NCBI GenBank assembly: GCA_002811675.1
Contig: PDIM01010343.1
Coordinates: 1 to 36,057, forward strand
Length of the DNA: 36,057 nt
From: Ichthyosporea sp. XGB-2017a
Taxonomy: Eukaryota > Opisthokonta > Ichthyosporea
Reading direction: 5' to 3'
The position numbers were made by a program, and so were the translations under genes. Below, one piece after another: positions 1 to 8,999 of the stretch; within the stretch, counting starts at the first letter, position 1; every line of letters starts with the position of its first letter. The notes under the pieces were generated by a model. That model made no database searches. It saw nothing but the letters and a program-made list of their open reading frames with translations, and had not been told where the DNA came from.

Positions 1-388
1 AGTGGTCTCTGGCGAGGAAGGAGCAGGGCCTCCGGCCAATTTGGGACGGCAACCAGGGGTGGCCGAAATCTGACCAATCAGAGGACCTAAAAAGAATGTA
101 CCTAAACAGAACGTCGGGGAGGGGGTATCGCTCGCAAGCTCGCTCGACAAGCTCGCTCGATAAGAAATTATGTAATACAGTCAGCGGATCCTTGCACGTT
201 GTTGACAGGTGCAATGGATTGGCAGAGTCGTCTGTGAAGTCGATGGAAAAGCCTTCGAGGAGATGTGGATAAGTGATGGATCAATATGGAACGAAGTTGG
301 CTAAAGATGTTGACAGAATTCTTGAAACAGAAGATTGTGCCCCTACTTTGATGGACCATTTGTCATAGCGTGGTCAGTAGTATGGTTG

Positions 389-870
389 AGGACAACCAAG
401 GATCATGTCTTTTCCTGGCTTTTTCATGCATTCAGACTTGGCCCAAACTCTGAATGGGCTGCGCTGATAGCGAATGAGGTGACAAGGGAGCCCCAGCCTT
501 GGTCATGGCTGTCAGAAACGGGGAAGCATGGGACCTGCTTTGAAAGACCCTCAGTGGACAAAGGAACCCCAACTTTGTTCAGACTATCCAGTTCTGGGGA
601 AGTATGGCACCACTTTGAACGGGCCTACCAAGAGTGGCTAAAGAGAGCCAGAGTTTGGCACCAACTCGGAAGGGTGCACCAGGTAGCAGCCTACTGGTGA
701 GAAGAGATAAGGCAGCCGCTATTACGGACTGGGCATTTTTCAAGTGCCGCCGAGCCGCTGAGTTCGAAGGTCCGTGATGACGAGGACGAAGGGGGCTCAC
801 GTCCTGATAAAGAGCAGAGCCGAAGCTACCTTGCAGGTAGGAAGTGAAATAAAGTAGCCCGGGGTAATGG
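389..870 (+). repeat. Dispersed repeat copy A with ~76-bp tandem array
   Basis: Seen directly: from about 443 to 675 a unit of roughly 76 bp is repeated about three times in diverged form. Successive units begin near 443, 520 and 596, each of the last two opening with GGGGAAG followed by an ATGG/ACC stretch. The flanks, about 389-420 and 731-790, match the reverse complement of 4885-5085 at what looks like 70 percent or better. An AATAAA and the string AGTAGCCCGGGGT follow near 847-868; the latter recurs near 23590. Open frames here look like chance frames through repeats. It could be a degraded LTR or other non-coding transposable-element part; family unassigned. Confidence 0.6.
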
Positions 871-1157
871 TGGCAATTTTTTTTTTTAAAAAAAGAAAAT
901 ACTGCCATAAGAAGAGAAGATGAGTGGAGCATCTAGGCATGATGATGATTGATGCAGGTGTAGCGGAGACTTCGAGCAGAGATTCCCATGTCTAAACGGA
1001 AAAAGGCAAAATGAAATGTTATGTAAGAGTAACTACGTAGCAAGTCCAAAGTATCATCAGCTTTGATTTCCCTCAATGAAATTTGGAAGGTGGGCTATTG
1101 GAAACCGCCTTCACTTTACCCGCTCACCGCAGTCCAAGGATATGTGAAATGGCAACC

Positions 1158-1166
1158 TATAAATTG
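1158..1166 (+). promoter_or_regulatory. TATA box of small secreted protein gene
   Basis: The string TATAAATTG lies 135 bp before the ATG at 1293, in a sequence otherwise without a long open frame. Two other small secreted genes in this window have TATA-like strings at similar distances (near 21365 and 34764), which supports this as a core promoter. The implied 5' UTR is about 100 nt. Confidence 0.5.
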
Positions 1167-1292
1167 AGGCTTCACTCACCTGTAAACATTCACTTCCAAT
1201 CAAACAGACAGCATCTTAGCGCAATAACAAAGAAGAAAAAGATCGAATCTCAACAGTGACTCTTTCATGAACACAAAAACCATACAGCAATA

Positions 1293-1667
1293 ATGTTTCG
1301 CAAAAATTCCTCCCATGCTAAGCTCGTTGTGGCAATGATGGCTGCTTTAGTTCTCCTCTGTGTAGCCGCCACTCGGGCCAATCCCGTGCAGGATACCACC
1401 ACGGAAGTCCATGCCCCATCATTGGGCAACAGGCTGGGAAACGCAGCTGAAGCCGAGAAATACTGCAAGGGACTGGGTGGGAAGTGGTTTAAAATCGGCA
1501 ACGCCATTTTCTGTAAAGATATCAGGTCGAACTCTGGGGCCAATTGTAATACATTTTGTAGTATGTTCAGTGCTTCGGCAAAGCCAGCACAGGCAGATAA
1601 TTGCCCTGCGAAAAACAAACAAGGCGAGCTGTGGATTTCGTGTGTAACCCCCGTCAGTGTGAAGTGA
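1293..1667 (+). CDS. Small secreted cysteine-rich protein (124 aa)
   Basis: Not recognised. The ATG at 1293 opens a protein with a basic N-terminus (MFRKNSSHAK) and a hydrophobic core (VVAMMAALVLLCVAA), a typical signal peptide likely cut near residue 30 (RANP). The mature part of about 95 residues holds six cysteines in KYC, FCK, NCN, FCS, NCP and SCV contexts, enough for three disulphides. There is no membrane segment or GPI-like tail. It ends in TGA. A TATA box lies 135 bp upstream. Likely extracellular; it could be an effector-like, antimicrobial or mating-type peptide, but nothing in the sequence decides. Overlapping frames on both strands look like shadows. Confidence 0.75.
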   Translation: MFRKNSSHAKLVVAMMAALVLLCVAATRANPVQDTTTEVHAPSLGNRLGNAAEAEKYCKGLGGKWFKIGNAIFCKDIRSNSGANCNTFCSMFSASAKPAQADNCPAKNKQGELWISCVTPVSVK

Positions 1668-1917
1668 CTGAAAATCTGAGAGTCAAATGGTCGGATCACT
1701 TTTCGAACTCATATAAAGATTTATCTTAACTTTCTTATCAGTATTGACTCTTTGTTTCATTCTAATGCGATGCAAAAACTATAAAGACAAACATAATTTA
1801 AAATTTATTATAAAAGGAGACGTTAGATCCCAGCGTTGAAAGCTTAAACTTTGTGATTTACATAAAAGTGTTGTGATGGAGATATTGAGTTTCTACCTTT
1901 GATATATCGACAAAGAG

Positions 1918-2330
1918 TCATATTATTAGGCACTGGAGGCGAGTTCCAAGAGTTTGCAAGTCCTGCAGGCATCCAGTCAGTAGAGGAGGAGGATGACCAC
2001 ACGTGAGACGGACGTCCGTCTGTTTAAATGTTCCAAGCCTGGCCCATGGTGCTCCAAGATGAGGTTTGGAATTGGATTGAAGATCAAGTTCGAGATCAGG
2101 CGGAGGAAAAGCAGATATTCTGGTAAATGCCTTTACAAAGTTCCGGTAATAATTACACAGGCTGAGGAAGGAGCGCAATTCTGTGGTGGTTCTCGGTTTA
2201 GGCCATCTCTGGTTCACGGAGACCTTCTTGGGATCAGGTCTTAGTTTCCCTCCCCCAACAATGTGGCCTCTCACAGATGTGCTTCTTTACGGCCCCTGAT
2301 AAAGACTAGGACATCTCTCTGTGGAAAGTG
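1918..2330 (-). mobile_element. Ty3/gypsy-type pol fossil (reverse transcriptase fragment)
   Basis: Minus-strand translation gives the conserved end of a Ty3/gypsy reverse transcriptase: a GHIVG-like block, LRPDPKKV, then TTTELRSFLSLCNYYRNF, the hallmark segment between RT and RNase H. A weaker LVF...EAHL-like block lies just upstream on the same strand, near 2280-2330. The fragment is short, isolated and broken. No intact protein or flanking LTR pair is visible, so it is an old relic. Confidence 0.8.
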
Positions 2331-3284
2331 GAAATCGAGATTACAATTTTTTTTTTCATTTGGACTTGATTATAGCGGAGGGGCTTGGGGTAGTAACACG
2401 GGATAAACGATCCCGGAGCAAAGTGTGAATTGATTTGATTAATATGACAGCTATGGTGCCAACTACAGCCACTCACCAGTAGTTGATAACAAGAACAGCG
2501 CCCCTGTGTTAGCCCAAGGGAAAAAAAGAAGACTTCCTTAGGTCGAATTCAACTTTTTCTGTTGCAGTTGGACAAGTGTGGTCAGTGTGGGTTAAGAGAT
2601 TGTTCTCATAATTCCAAAGCAATTACAGCCGAAGCAATTAACACCCAGGGCAGTCTCACAAAGAGAGAGAAATAAAGTGTGGGTCAAGTGTCTCCCCATT
2701 CCAAACCACTGTAATGTCTAATATCAATTACAAATGTTGCTTATGTTGCCTAACAGATATATAATTACCACAGTTTTAACTTCATATCGTTTTAAAATGT
2801 TTGCACTGCAGATGTCCTCTGTAGTCTGTCCTTGTCAGTTGTCCATAGGCTTTAGGGCGTGGGTAAAGGCCGAGGTAGCACTTTTAATCTTGATTTTTAA
2901 ATGGTACACGGTTCAGACTTCAAGTCTGGGCAAATAATTTTCTTAACCAAATTTTCAAGGGCAACTACGTCAGTTCAATTCACCTTTATCTCGACAAAAA
3001 AGGCTCAACTTTCTCTACACCCCGCCGTTTTTGAGCGGAAAAAATGCACTGGAGCAAGATGGATTCTTTAAATTCGGCAGCAAAAGAATGTCTTGTTTTC
3101 CCGCTAAGCAACAACAGTTGCGCTTCAAGACACGAGCAATGTGAGTGAAGTAATGAACATTCTCTTGTGCATATATTTTACCAACTCCTGCTTGCAACTT
3201 TTAGTTTTCTTTTCTTTTCTTGTTTCGTGGAAGGTGATTTCTGAATGATAGTGTGTAAATCGTAAAAGAAAATCTTGTTGCAGA
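2331..3284. other. Intergenic stretch, no supported gene
   Basis: About 950 bp between the Ty3/gypsy relic and the glycosyltransferase gene. It is AT-rich with short runs of T or A. Small open frames lack signal peptides, motifs or plausible composition. It presumably includes the promoter of the gene starting at 3301, but I see no clear TATA string at a fixed distance. Confidence 0.5.
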
Positions 3285-3300
3285 TTGCAGTTTAAAAACG

Positions 3301-4796
3301 ATGGCCAAGAGGATATCTGTGTTTCAATTGGGTGGTGGGAAGCCAAAGCCAAATATGAATCTTCAAAAGGCTGTTTATATACTGGTCATTTGTGGGCTCT
3401 CATTTTTCTTAATCTCTCGTATTTTTGGAATCTCTTTATCATCTACTTTAAAAAACTATTCTCAAAGAACTTATGCTTTAGTTCGCTCCGGCTCCACCTC
3501 CCCTCCCTCCTTTCCAGGCGCCTTGTCACCTGCCCCATCATCTCACATTCCCTACAACTGGCACGAGTGCATCCATTCAGGGCAGGCAGCGACATCGCCA
3601 GCCTCGCCAAACTTCACAGAAGCATACGCATTCCTCATCACCAAAGAGAGTAACATTTATTTCCTCTTCCAGGGCGCCGTTCTGATGAAACAGCTCCGCA
3701 AACTGGATCCGCACAAGGACATGGTCGTGATGTACATTGATACGGTCAGTGAACGCCACCTCCATCTCATGTTCTCCTTCCTCAACATGGATCGTGTCTA
3801 CTTCGAGCGCGTCCATGACTTGCATGTGGATCCTCGAGGCAAGAGGCAAAAGAAACAAATTGAAAGATGGTCGGGGATGTTTGCGAAACTGTCGGTGTGG
3901 TCGCTGACGCGGTACGAACGAGTGTTGTATCTGGATATGGATATGGTTCTCACATCACCTCATTTTCTGCGCGTCTGGGATGAGTGTCGCGGAGAGGATA
4001 TCTGGGCAGATGCTGGTACCATCAGTGGTGGATCTGCTAATGGGAAGCAGCGTAGTACAGTTGTTGATCTGTGTATGGGGATAGATTTATGGAAAGGGCT
4101 GTATTATGAGGGCACTAAAGTGGTAGCGCACAATGCAGGTATGATGCTGGTGACCCCAGATGCGGATGTGTTTGCGTACATCCAACAAAAGGTGTGGAGT
4201 GGATGGTACACTGACCGTGTTTTGCAGGAGCAGACTTTTCTAAACTACTTGTGCTCGGAGGACGCAAAATGGTGAAATGCAAGACCCTTTTCAATCCATC
4301 CTTCAATTCGATGCCGTCTAATCAACATGGCACTGAACTCAAAGATATATTTATGAGTCACATCCACCTGGATCAATTCTTCTCTAAGGTGGATCGCGTT
4401 ATCGGCCTGGTCGCACAAAAGGCAAAAGAGAGGGCAACATACTCAATGGATATCTTTCGGGTCCAGTTCAAAGAGCTGTTCGATGAAATGACAACGCAAT
4501 ATCATCGTATCACATGTTCCCTGGCGAACAAGGACCACGAGGTGAGGAAGATGATGAAGGGATACTCATTAGCTTTCCGCAGAGATCAGCAAGCGGGTCT
4601 GTGTGTTAGACAGCGATCCTCATCTTCTCCATTTCGAAGATTCGCTCCAATGATGGAAGAATATGTACGAAAGGACACCTCGAAGTTCTATCAGCAATTG
4701 ATTAATTATGCGAATGATATGCGGATTTTTAAAAAGCCCATCAGTTCCAGGCATTTCGAGGACATGAACAAGTCCAATACCCCATGTAGTTCATAA
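3301..4796 (+). CDS. GT8-family (glycogenin-like) glycosyltransferase, type II membrane protein, frame broken near 4270
   Basis: Likely a nucleotide-sugar glycosyltransferase of the Golgi or secretory pathway. Residues 1-23 are a short cytosolic tail and about 24-43 a signal anchor (VYILVICGLSFFLISRIFGI), followed by a Pro/Ser-rich stem. The catalytic domain shows RWSGMFAKLSVW, the metal-binding DxD in LYLDMDMVLT, HNAGMMLVTP and EQTFLNYLCSED, the usual order in GT8 enzymes. Frame 1 stops at a TGA (4273-4275). The following frame, open from about 4251, continues the family with FNSMPSNQHGTELKDIF and MSHIHLDQFF, then a 120-residue helical tail, to TAA at 4794. So one gene is split by a one-base frame change near 4265-4280. 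This may be an assembly error, an allele-specific break or a recent pseudogene. Acceptor sugar unknown. Confidence 0.8.
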
Positions 4797-4884
4797 TCTT
4801 TCATACCTCCAAGTAAGGCTCGTTTATTTCAAATATTTAAATCCTGACAATAACTCTATATTGAGAGTGACATGGAAGTACCAC

Positions 4885-5085
4885 AGCGTCGTCACTATTC
4901 ACTAATGTGAGCCTTTGGACTCAACTCGGTGGCGACTTGAAAAGAGGCCCAGCTCACATTCATGGCGGTCTTATTCTTCGCGGGAAGATTGCTGACCCGA
5001 AGACCCTTCTAGTTGGTCCGAACTGGTGCTCCTTTGTCCACTCTTAAGAACAAAACCAGGAAAAGACATGGTCCTGGGTTGACAT
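4885..5085 (-). repeat. Dispersed repeat copy B
   Basis: The reverse complement matches copy A (about 389-790). Shared stretches include CATGTCTTTTCCTGG, an AAGAGTGG.CAAAGGA block, and a TTTTCAAGT..CGCC..CGAG..GAGT block. Copy B has only one of the ~76-bp units that are tandem in copy A. A TATATAGGAG string lies just outside, near 5112. Non-coding; transposable-element family unassigned. Confidence 0.55.
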
Positions 5086-5630
5086 ATCTTTTATTCCATT
5101 ACTAGGCGCGGTTATATAGGAGAGCGACTGGCGACGTGTCTCAATGACAAGTTCCCGAAAATGAACTAAAAATGAACATCTCTTTGAGTTTATGTAGCGC
5201 GTACCAATGTAGAATAAAAAGTAGAAGTGGTAGGATAAAAAAACTGGAAAAGCAACAAAGTGGTGTTAAAATAACAAGCATGTGCGTGGGACATCCTTAA
5301 TGAGACGCAAATAGTCTGTTTCCATTTAAATTGGGCTAAATTTAAAGTGAAGGAGCTGATGTTGTCAACTGCTGTAGCCTGTATGCGGTTTACACGGGAT
5401 ATATACACCTAGTAATACCATAGCTAGCCCTTGTAGACAAGCATACAGCAGCTATGGGCGTTTCCAGATGCCTTTGTACTACATATGGGCAATCATATGA
5501 GCGGAGCGTAAGAGTATCAAGTAGAAATGGAATTTCTGTTTTCTACTTGTAAGTTGTACCGTGTATGTTTATTCGAATACCACCCCCACTACTACAGTAG
5601 AAGCAGTCCTCCTCATTGTCAGGTATCATT
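5086..5630. other. Intergenic, no supported gene
   Basis: AT-rich stretch between repeat copy B and the 3' end of the orphan secreted-protein gene. Only short random-looking frames are present. It probably holds the 3' UTR of the minus-strand gene ending at 5631. No motif recognised. Confidence 0.4.
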
Positions 5631-8231
5631 TTAGGGACTTTTGGGGGGTTGGCTGGGGAAGTAGCATAATTGATCTAACTTCAAAAAGGCGGGGAGGCCA
5701 GTATCTGGACAATCAAAAGCCACTTTTTGAAATTCACGGTGGAGGGCAATAAGTCTAACAAGGGCATATAGATATTGATGACCATCTTCTATCTTACTTA
5801 TCACTTTACAGCATATGTTATCTTTCGAGAAAATCGCCGAATGCTTGTAATATTTAAATGATGTCACAAACAGGTTTACATAGTCACCAACCTCATTCTG
5901 GGGAAATCCAATGCTTTTAAAACCGTCTAAAGTTTGTTGTTTCACTTTTTCCTTTTGGGAAACATAACCACAATTTTCCAACATATAGTAAAGAAAGGTG
6001 AACAGATTTACATTATCCTTTTTGATAAATTCCATGTACACGTTCAAGTAATTCCCTTGGATTCTAAGGCCACTGTCTCGAGTATTCTGGCACTCTTCGA
6101 GCGTGTGGAGCTTATCTAGAAGGCGGTCATGTGCACATTGGAGGTTTGAGATAAGGTTTTGTTTGGCGCTCGGGGTCTTGTCCAATGTATCACCAGGGGG
6201 TAAGAAAGTAAGTAACTTAGGCACAGCGTAGGTAAAGAATAAAGATTGGCCCAAAAAAGCCTTAATGGAGTCTGATTTCATCAATTCCACCGTGTTTGAT
6301 ATTTTCGAATAGTAAGCATTTGGGGAAAGTCCTTTTGGGTTGTGGGTGGCTTTTAAGAAGCTTTTGACGCTTTTGACACTTAAGTAGGTAGTGTAGCCAT
6401 ATTCATATATGACTGGAATGACTTGTGTCCTCAAAAAACCCTCGAACGCTTCAAAGTCGCGAAGGGGGGTTTCTTCGTTTACAATTTCTTTGAAGCATTT
6501 ATGATAACGGCGCAGTTCAGCAGTTACTTGTCGAGTGGCTAACACATCTGCTTTATCAGGATTAAGAAAAACATTGTCACGGTAAATATCTTTCAACTGC
6601 CCATCTGACGTACAAATACTCTCTATCAAATATTTTTCATTTCTCCCATACCTGGATTCAGGCCCGGATTGATGTTTTCTGTAGTCATTACATAAATTCT
6701 CTGGACGGTTTCTCATATCCATTTCATATGGAACAGAAAAACGCAGCATTAAGAGGTCGAAGGTCAGGACAGATCTCTCAAATTCTACCAATCCCCGCCC
6801 TTTTTTCAACTCATTGATGTTATCAGGGATGTTATGAAGGCCCCCAGTGGCAAGGCAGTATACAGTTCTCACAAATTTAGGCTCCGGTGGTGTCTTTAGC
6901 AGTTCTCGCGCTGACCACATCAGCCTCTCGGTATCGCGCACGCCAGCTGGGCTCAAGGCTTCAATCAAGGTTTGCAGAGGTGGCTCTACGGTCTCTATCA
7001 GATGGTCTTCTATAACTTTCTTAAAAACATCATCAGTCAGACTTCCACGGTACTTCTCTGTCAAATACTTATTGAACTTAGCTTGGTTTTGCAATTGTGT
7101 TTTCACAGATTCAATGTTGATCCCGGGGCCAATTTTGAAGATACGCGCTTTTTTATGTGATACGTATTTATCGTGGTCGTTCTGCAGATATGTTACACAG
7201 GTAGCAATAGTGCCATGGCCGTTTTTAAGACATTCATGATCCATTTTGTCTAAAGTTGCTAAGCCATCGTACAACACATGTTTCCGTATTGTTTCCTCGA
7301 TGCTTGAATATGCTTTACTGATATCCTTCTTTGAATCAAACGTCCAAGCTTCATGATGGAAACGGTTTGAGTCATGATAAATCATGAAATGGGGTGTTAC
7401 AATAAAGGCAGTCTCGTGGGAACCATTGAAACAAACAAAGTCGACGTTGGGGTTATTCTTATCATTGCAGTCCGGAGGCTTCGTCGTAAGGTGTTCCTGT
7501 TTGAAGCCTTGTAGGTTAACGTTGTAATGGTGATATGAAACCGGAATGAAAGCGAACGGATAGTCTGGAGAGATTTCTTCAAAAATCTTTTTGACATCCA
7601 ACGAAAATTGTTCTGCGTTAAAGAGTTTGTCATTTGCATTAATGGAATAGGTGGGAAATAAATCTGGAAGTGCAGCCAGCAACTGTTCTTTCTCTATACC
7701 TTCCTTCAGGTTCAACAAGAGGGGTAGATTATTCTTGGTTATCTCAATGGCAATTGATTTGACTAATACACCAGCGTCATTTTGAATCTCCCATAAATGA
7801 AAGAGGTGTCCTGTTTTGTAGATTGCAGTGACTATTTTCGAATACCCATTTGCAAACGTCTTAGCATCTTGTCCTTTATAATTGAACAATAAATGAAGAC
7901 CAATGGCCTTGGTGATGCCAGCGCAAAACCCCTCTGGTATGATATCCTGGACCTTAGGATGTATCACCCTGTGCTTTGGGGGATTAAACGGGGCATTGGA
8001 ATTGTGAATTCTAACATCGCTCTTAATGCTTATAAGGCAATAGTTTCCTTCAGAGTCCTTGGGGTCCTTGGAGTTTGACTCTTCACCCAACACTTTAAAC
8101 GACACTTCTTCCTTGTGCAGATCACCTTCTACCTGTTCCTTACTAGGCTCCATACAATTACACAGGTGGAGCATGCCACACAGCATCATCAACATGAAGC
8201 ACCCCAACAACAGACGAGTAAGACTCCTCAT
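5631..8231 (-). CDS. Large secreted protein of unknown function (866 aa)
   Basis: Not recognised. A single uninterrupted exon opens with ATG at 8231 and ends in TAA. Residues 1-26 are a clear signal peptide (a leucine/methionine-rich core ending LHLCNC). The remaining ~840 residues are soluble, mixed alpha/beta to helical, with no membrane segment, repeats or low complexity. Scattered cysteines (about 17) suggest disulphides and an extracellular or endomembrane location. There is no catalytic motif I can name; segments such as FNGSHETAFIVTPHFMIYHD or LMLRFSVPYEMDMRNRPENL do not evoke a family. Length, codon integrity and the clean signal peptide make it a real gene. It stands alone, with the next gene on the same strand ending about 770 bp upstream. 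Confidence 0.85.
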   Translation of the reverse strand: MRSLTRLLLGCFMLMMLCGMLHLCNCMEPSKEQVEGDLHKEEVSFKVLGEESNSKDPKDSEGNYCLISIKSDVRIHNSNAPFNPPKHRVIHPKVQDIIPEGFCAGITKAIGLHLLFNYKGQDAKTFANGYSKIVTAIYKTGHLFHLWEIQNDAGVLVKSIAIEITKNNLPLLLNLKEGIEKEQLLAALPDLFPTYSINANDKLFNAEQFSLDVKKIFEEISPDYPFAFIPVSYHHYNVNLQGFKQEHLTTKPPDCNDKNNPNVDFVCFNGSHETAFIVTPHFMIYHDSNRFHHEAWTFDSKKDISKAYSSIEETIRKHVLYDGLATLDKMDHECLKNGHGTIATCVTYLQNDHDKYVSHKKARIFKIGPGINIESVKTQLQNQAKFNKYLTEKYRGSLTDDVFKKVIEDHLIETVEPPLQTLIEALSPAGVRDTERLMWSARELLKTPPEPKFVRTVYCLATGGLHNIPDNINELKKGRGLVEFERSVLTFDLLMLRFSVPYEMDMRNRPENLCNDYRKHQSGPESRYGRNEKYLIESICTSDGQLKDIYRDNVFLNPDKADVLATRQVTAELRRYHKCFKEIVNEETPLRDFEAFEGFLRTQVIPVIYEYGYTTYLSVKSVKSFLKATHNPKGLSPNAYYSKISNTVELMKSDSIKAFLGQSLFFTYAVPKLLTFLPPGDTLDKTPSAKQNLISNLQCAHDRLLDKLHTLEECQNTRDSGLRIQGNYLNVYMEFIKKDNVNLFTFLYYMLENCGYVSQKEKVKQQTLDGFKSIGFPQNEVGDYVNLFVTSFKYYKHSAIFSKDNICCKVISKIEDGHQYLYALVRLIALHREFQKVAFDCPDTGLPAFLKLDQLCYFPSQPPKSP

Positions 8232-8996
8232 GATTTAGATTTAAGACCAATATCAACCTGAATCAATTCTTTGGGAGAGACTAATTGTAATGCCCCCGTG
8301 TGCGGGGCAAAAATATCAAGCAATAGTTTTTGTTTGTAGCTTAAATTAAAAAAGCTTCCCAGATGCATCTCCCTCAACCCCGCTAAATCATCGAGGCTAT
8401 GGGGAGGGTTCTGTCCTTTGCAACTATGTATGGAGTTGTATGAGTAGCCTTAAGTATAGACCTTCTATAGAATTAACACGGCGTCATCCCTGTTACCCGA
8501 AGGAGATCAGGATACCCTCACTGGCCAACTTTGCAGTGAAGATATTCTTTACAATAGCCAATAGGAGGGTTTGTAATTGCAAGCACTCAGTTTAGAGCCT
8601 AGGCCCCCCGGCCCCCCCTCCCGTCTCCCAGTTATTCCCTCGCCTAATACGTAGCCCGTAGGGAGAGGACGGGTAAGTTCCTTTATCCCTAGCAACGGTA
8701 GTCGGTATGTACTATGTGTCACTTCGCAGTTCGCTAACATACATGATACACTAAGCGTAGTTGTCACTCCGCTGTAGCCTGTAGTGCATGTCTGGACTCT
8801 GGCCTTTATTTTCTGTCTCTGTAGTAACTACAAAATTTTGACTTTCCACTGCTTCAATTTTGATTTTGAACCATGTGGCGGAATTGGAAATTTAGATATT
8901 GGAAAGACTAGAAAATAAACAAGTGTTGTTTTATTTTCATAACCATATTTTGTTCTGGATTACGCATCTCAGTGGGATAATGAGACAAAGAGTTTA
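8232..8996. other. Intergenic between orphan secreted gene and MYND frame
   Basis: This should contain the promoter of the 866-aa gene (upstream of 8231) and the 3' UTR of the MYND/RING/Smr frame. I see a C/G-run patch (CCCCCCGGCCCCCC near 8605) and no convincing TATA string, tRNA or coding frame. Confidence 0.4.
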
Positions 8997-8999
8997 TTA

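Noticed and set aside
335-932. Plus- and minus-strand frames of about 120 codons
   Set aside because: They run across a diverged 76-bp tandem array and look like chance. A faint FDGPFVI string resembles the integrase GPF region but is too short to claim.
1265-1699. 144-codon minus-strand frame overlapping the small secreted gene
   Set aside because: It is antisense to a gene with a clear signal peptide, TATA box and six cysteines, and has no features of its own.
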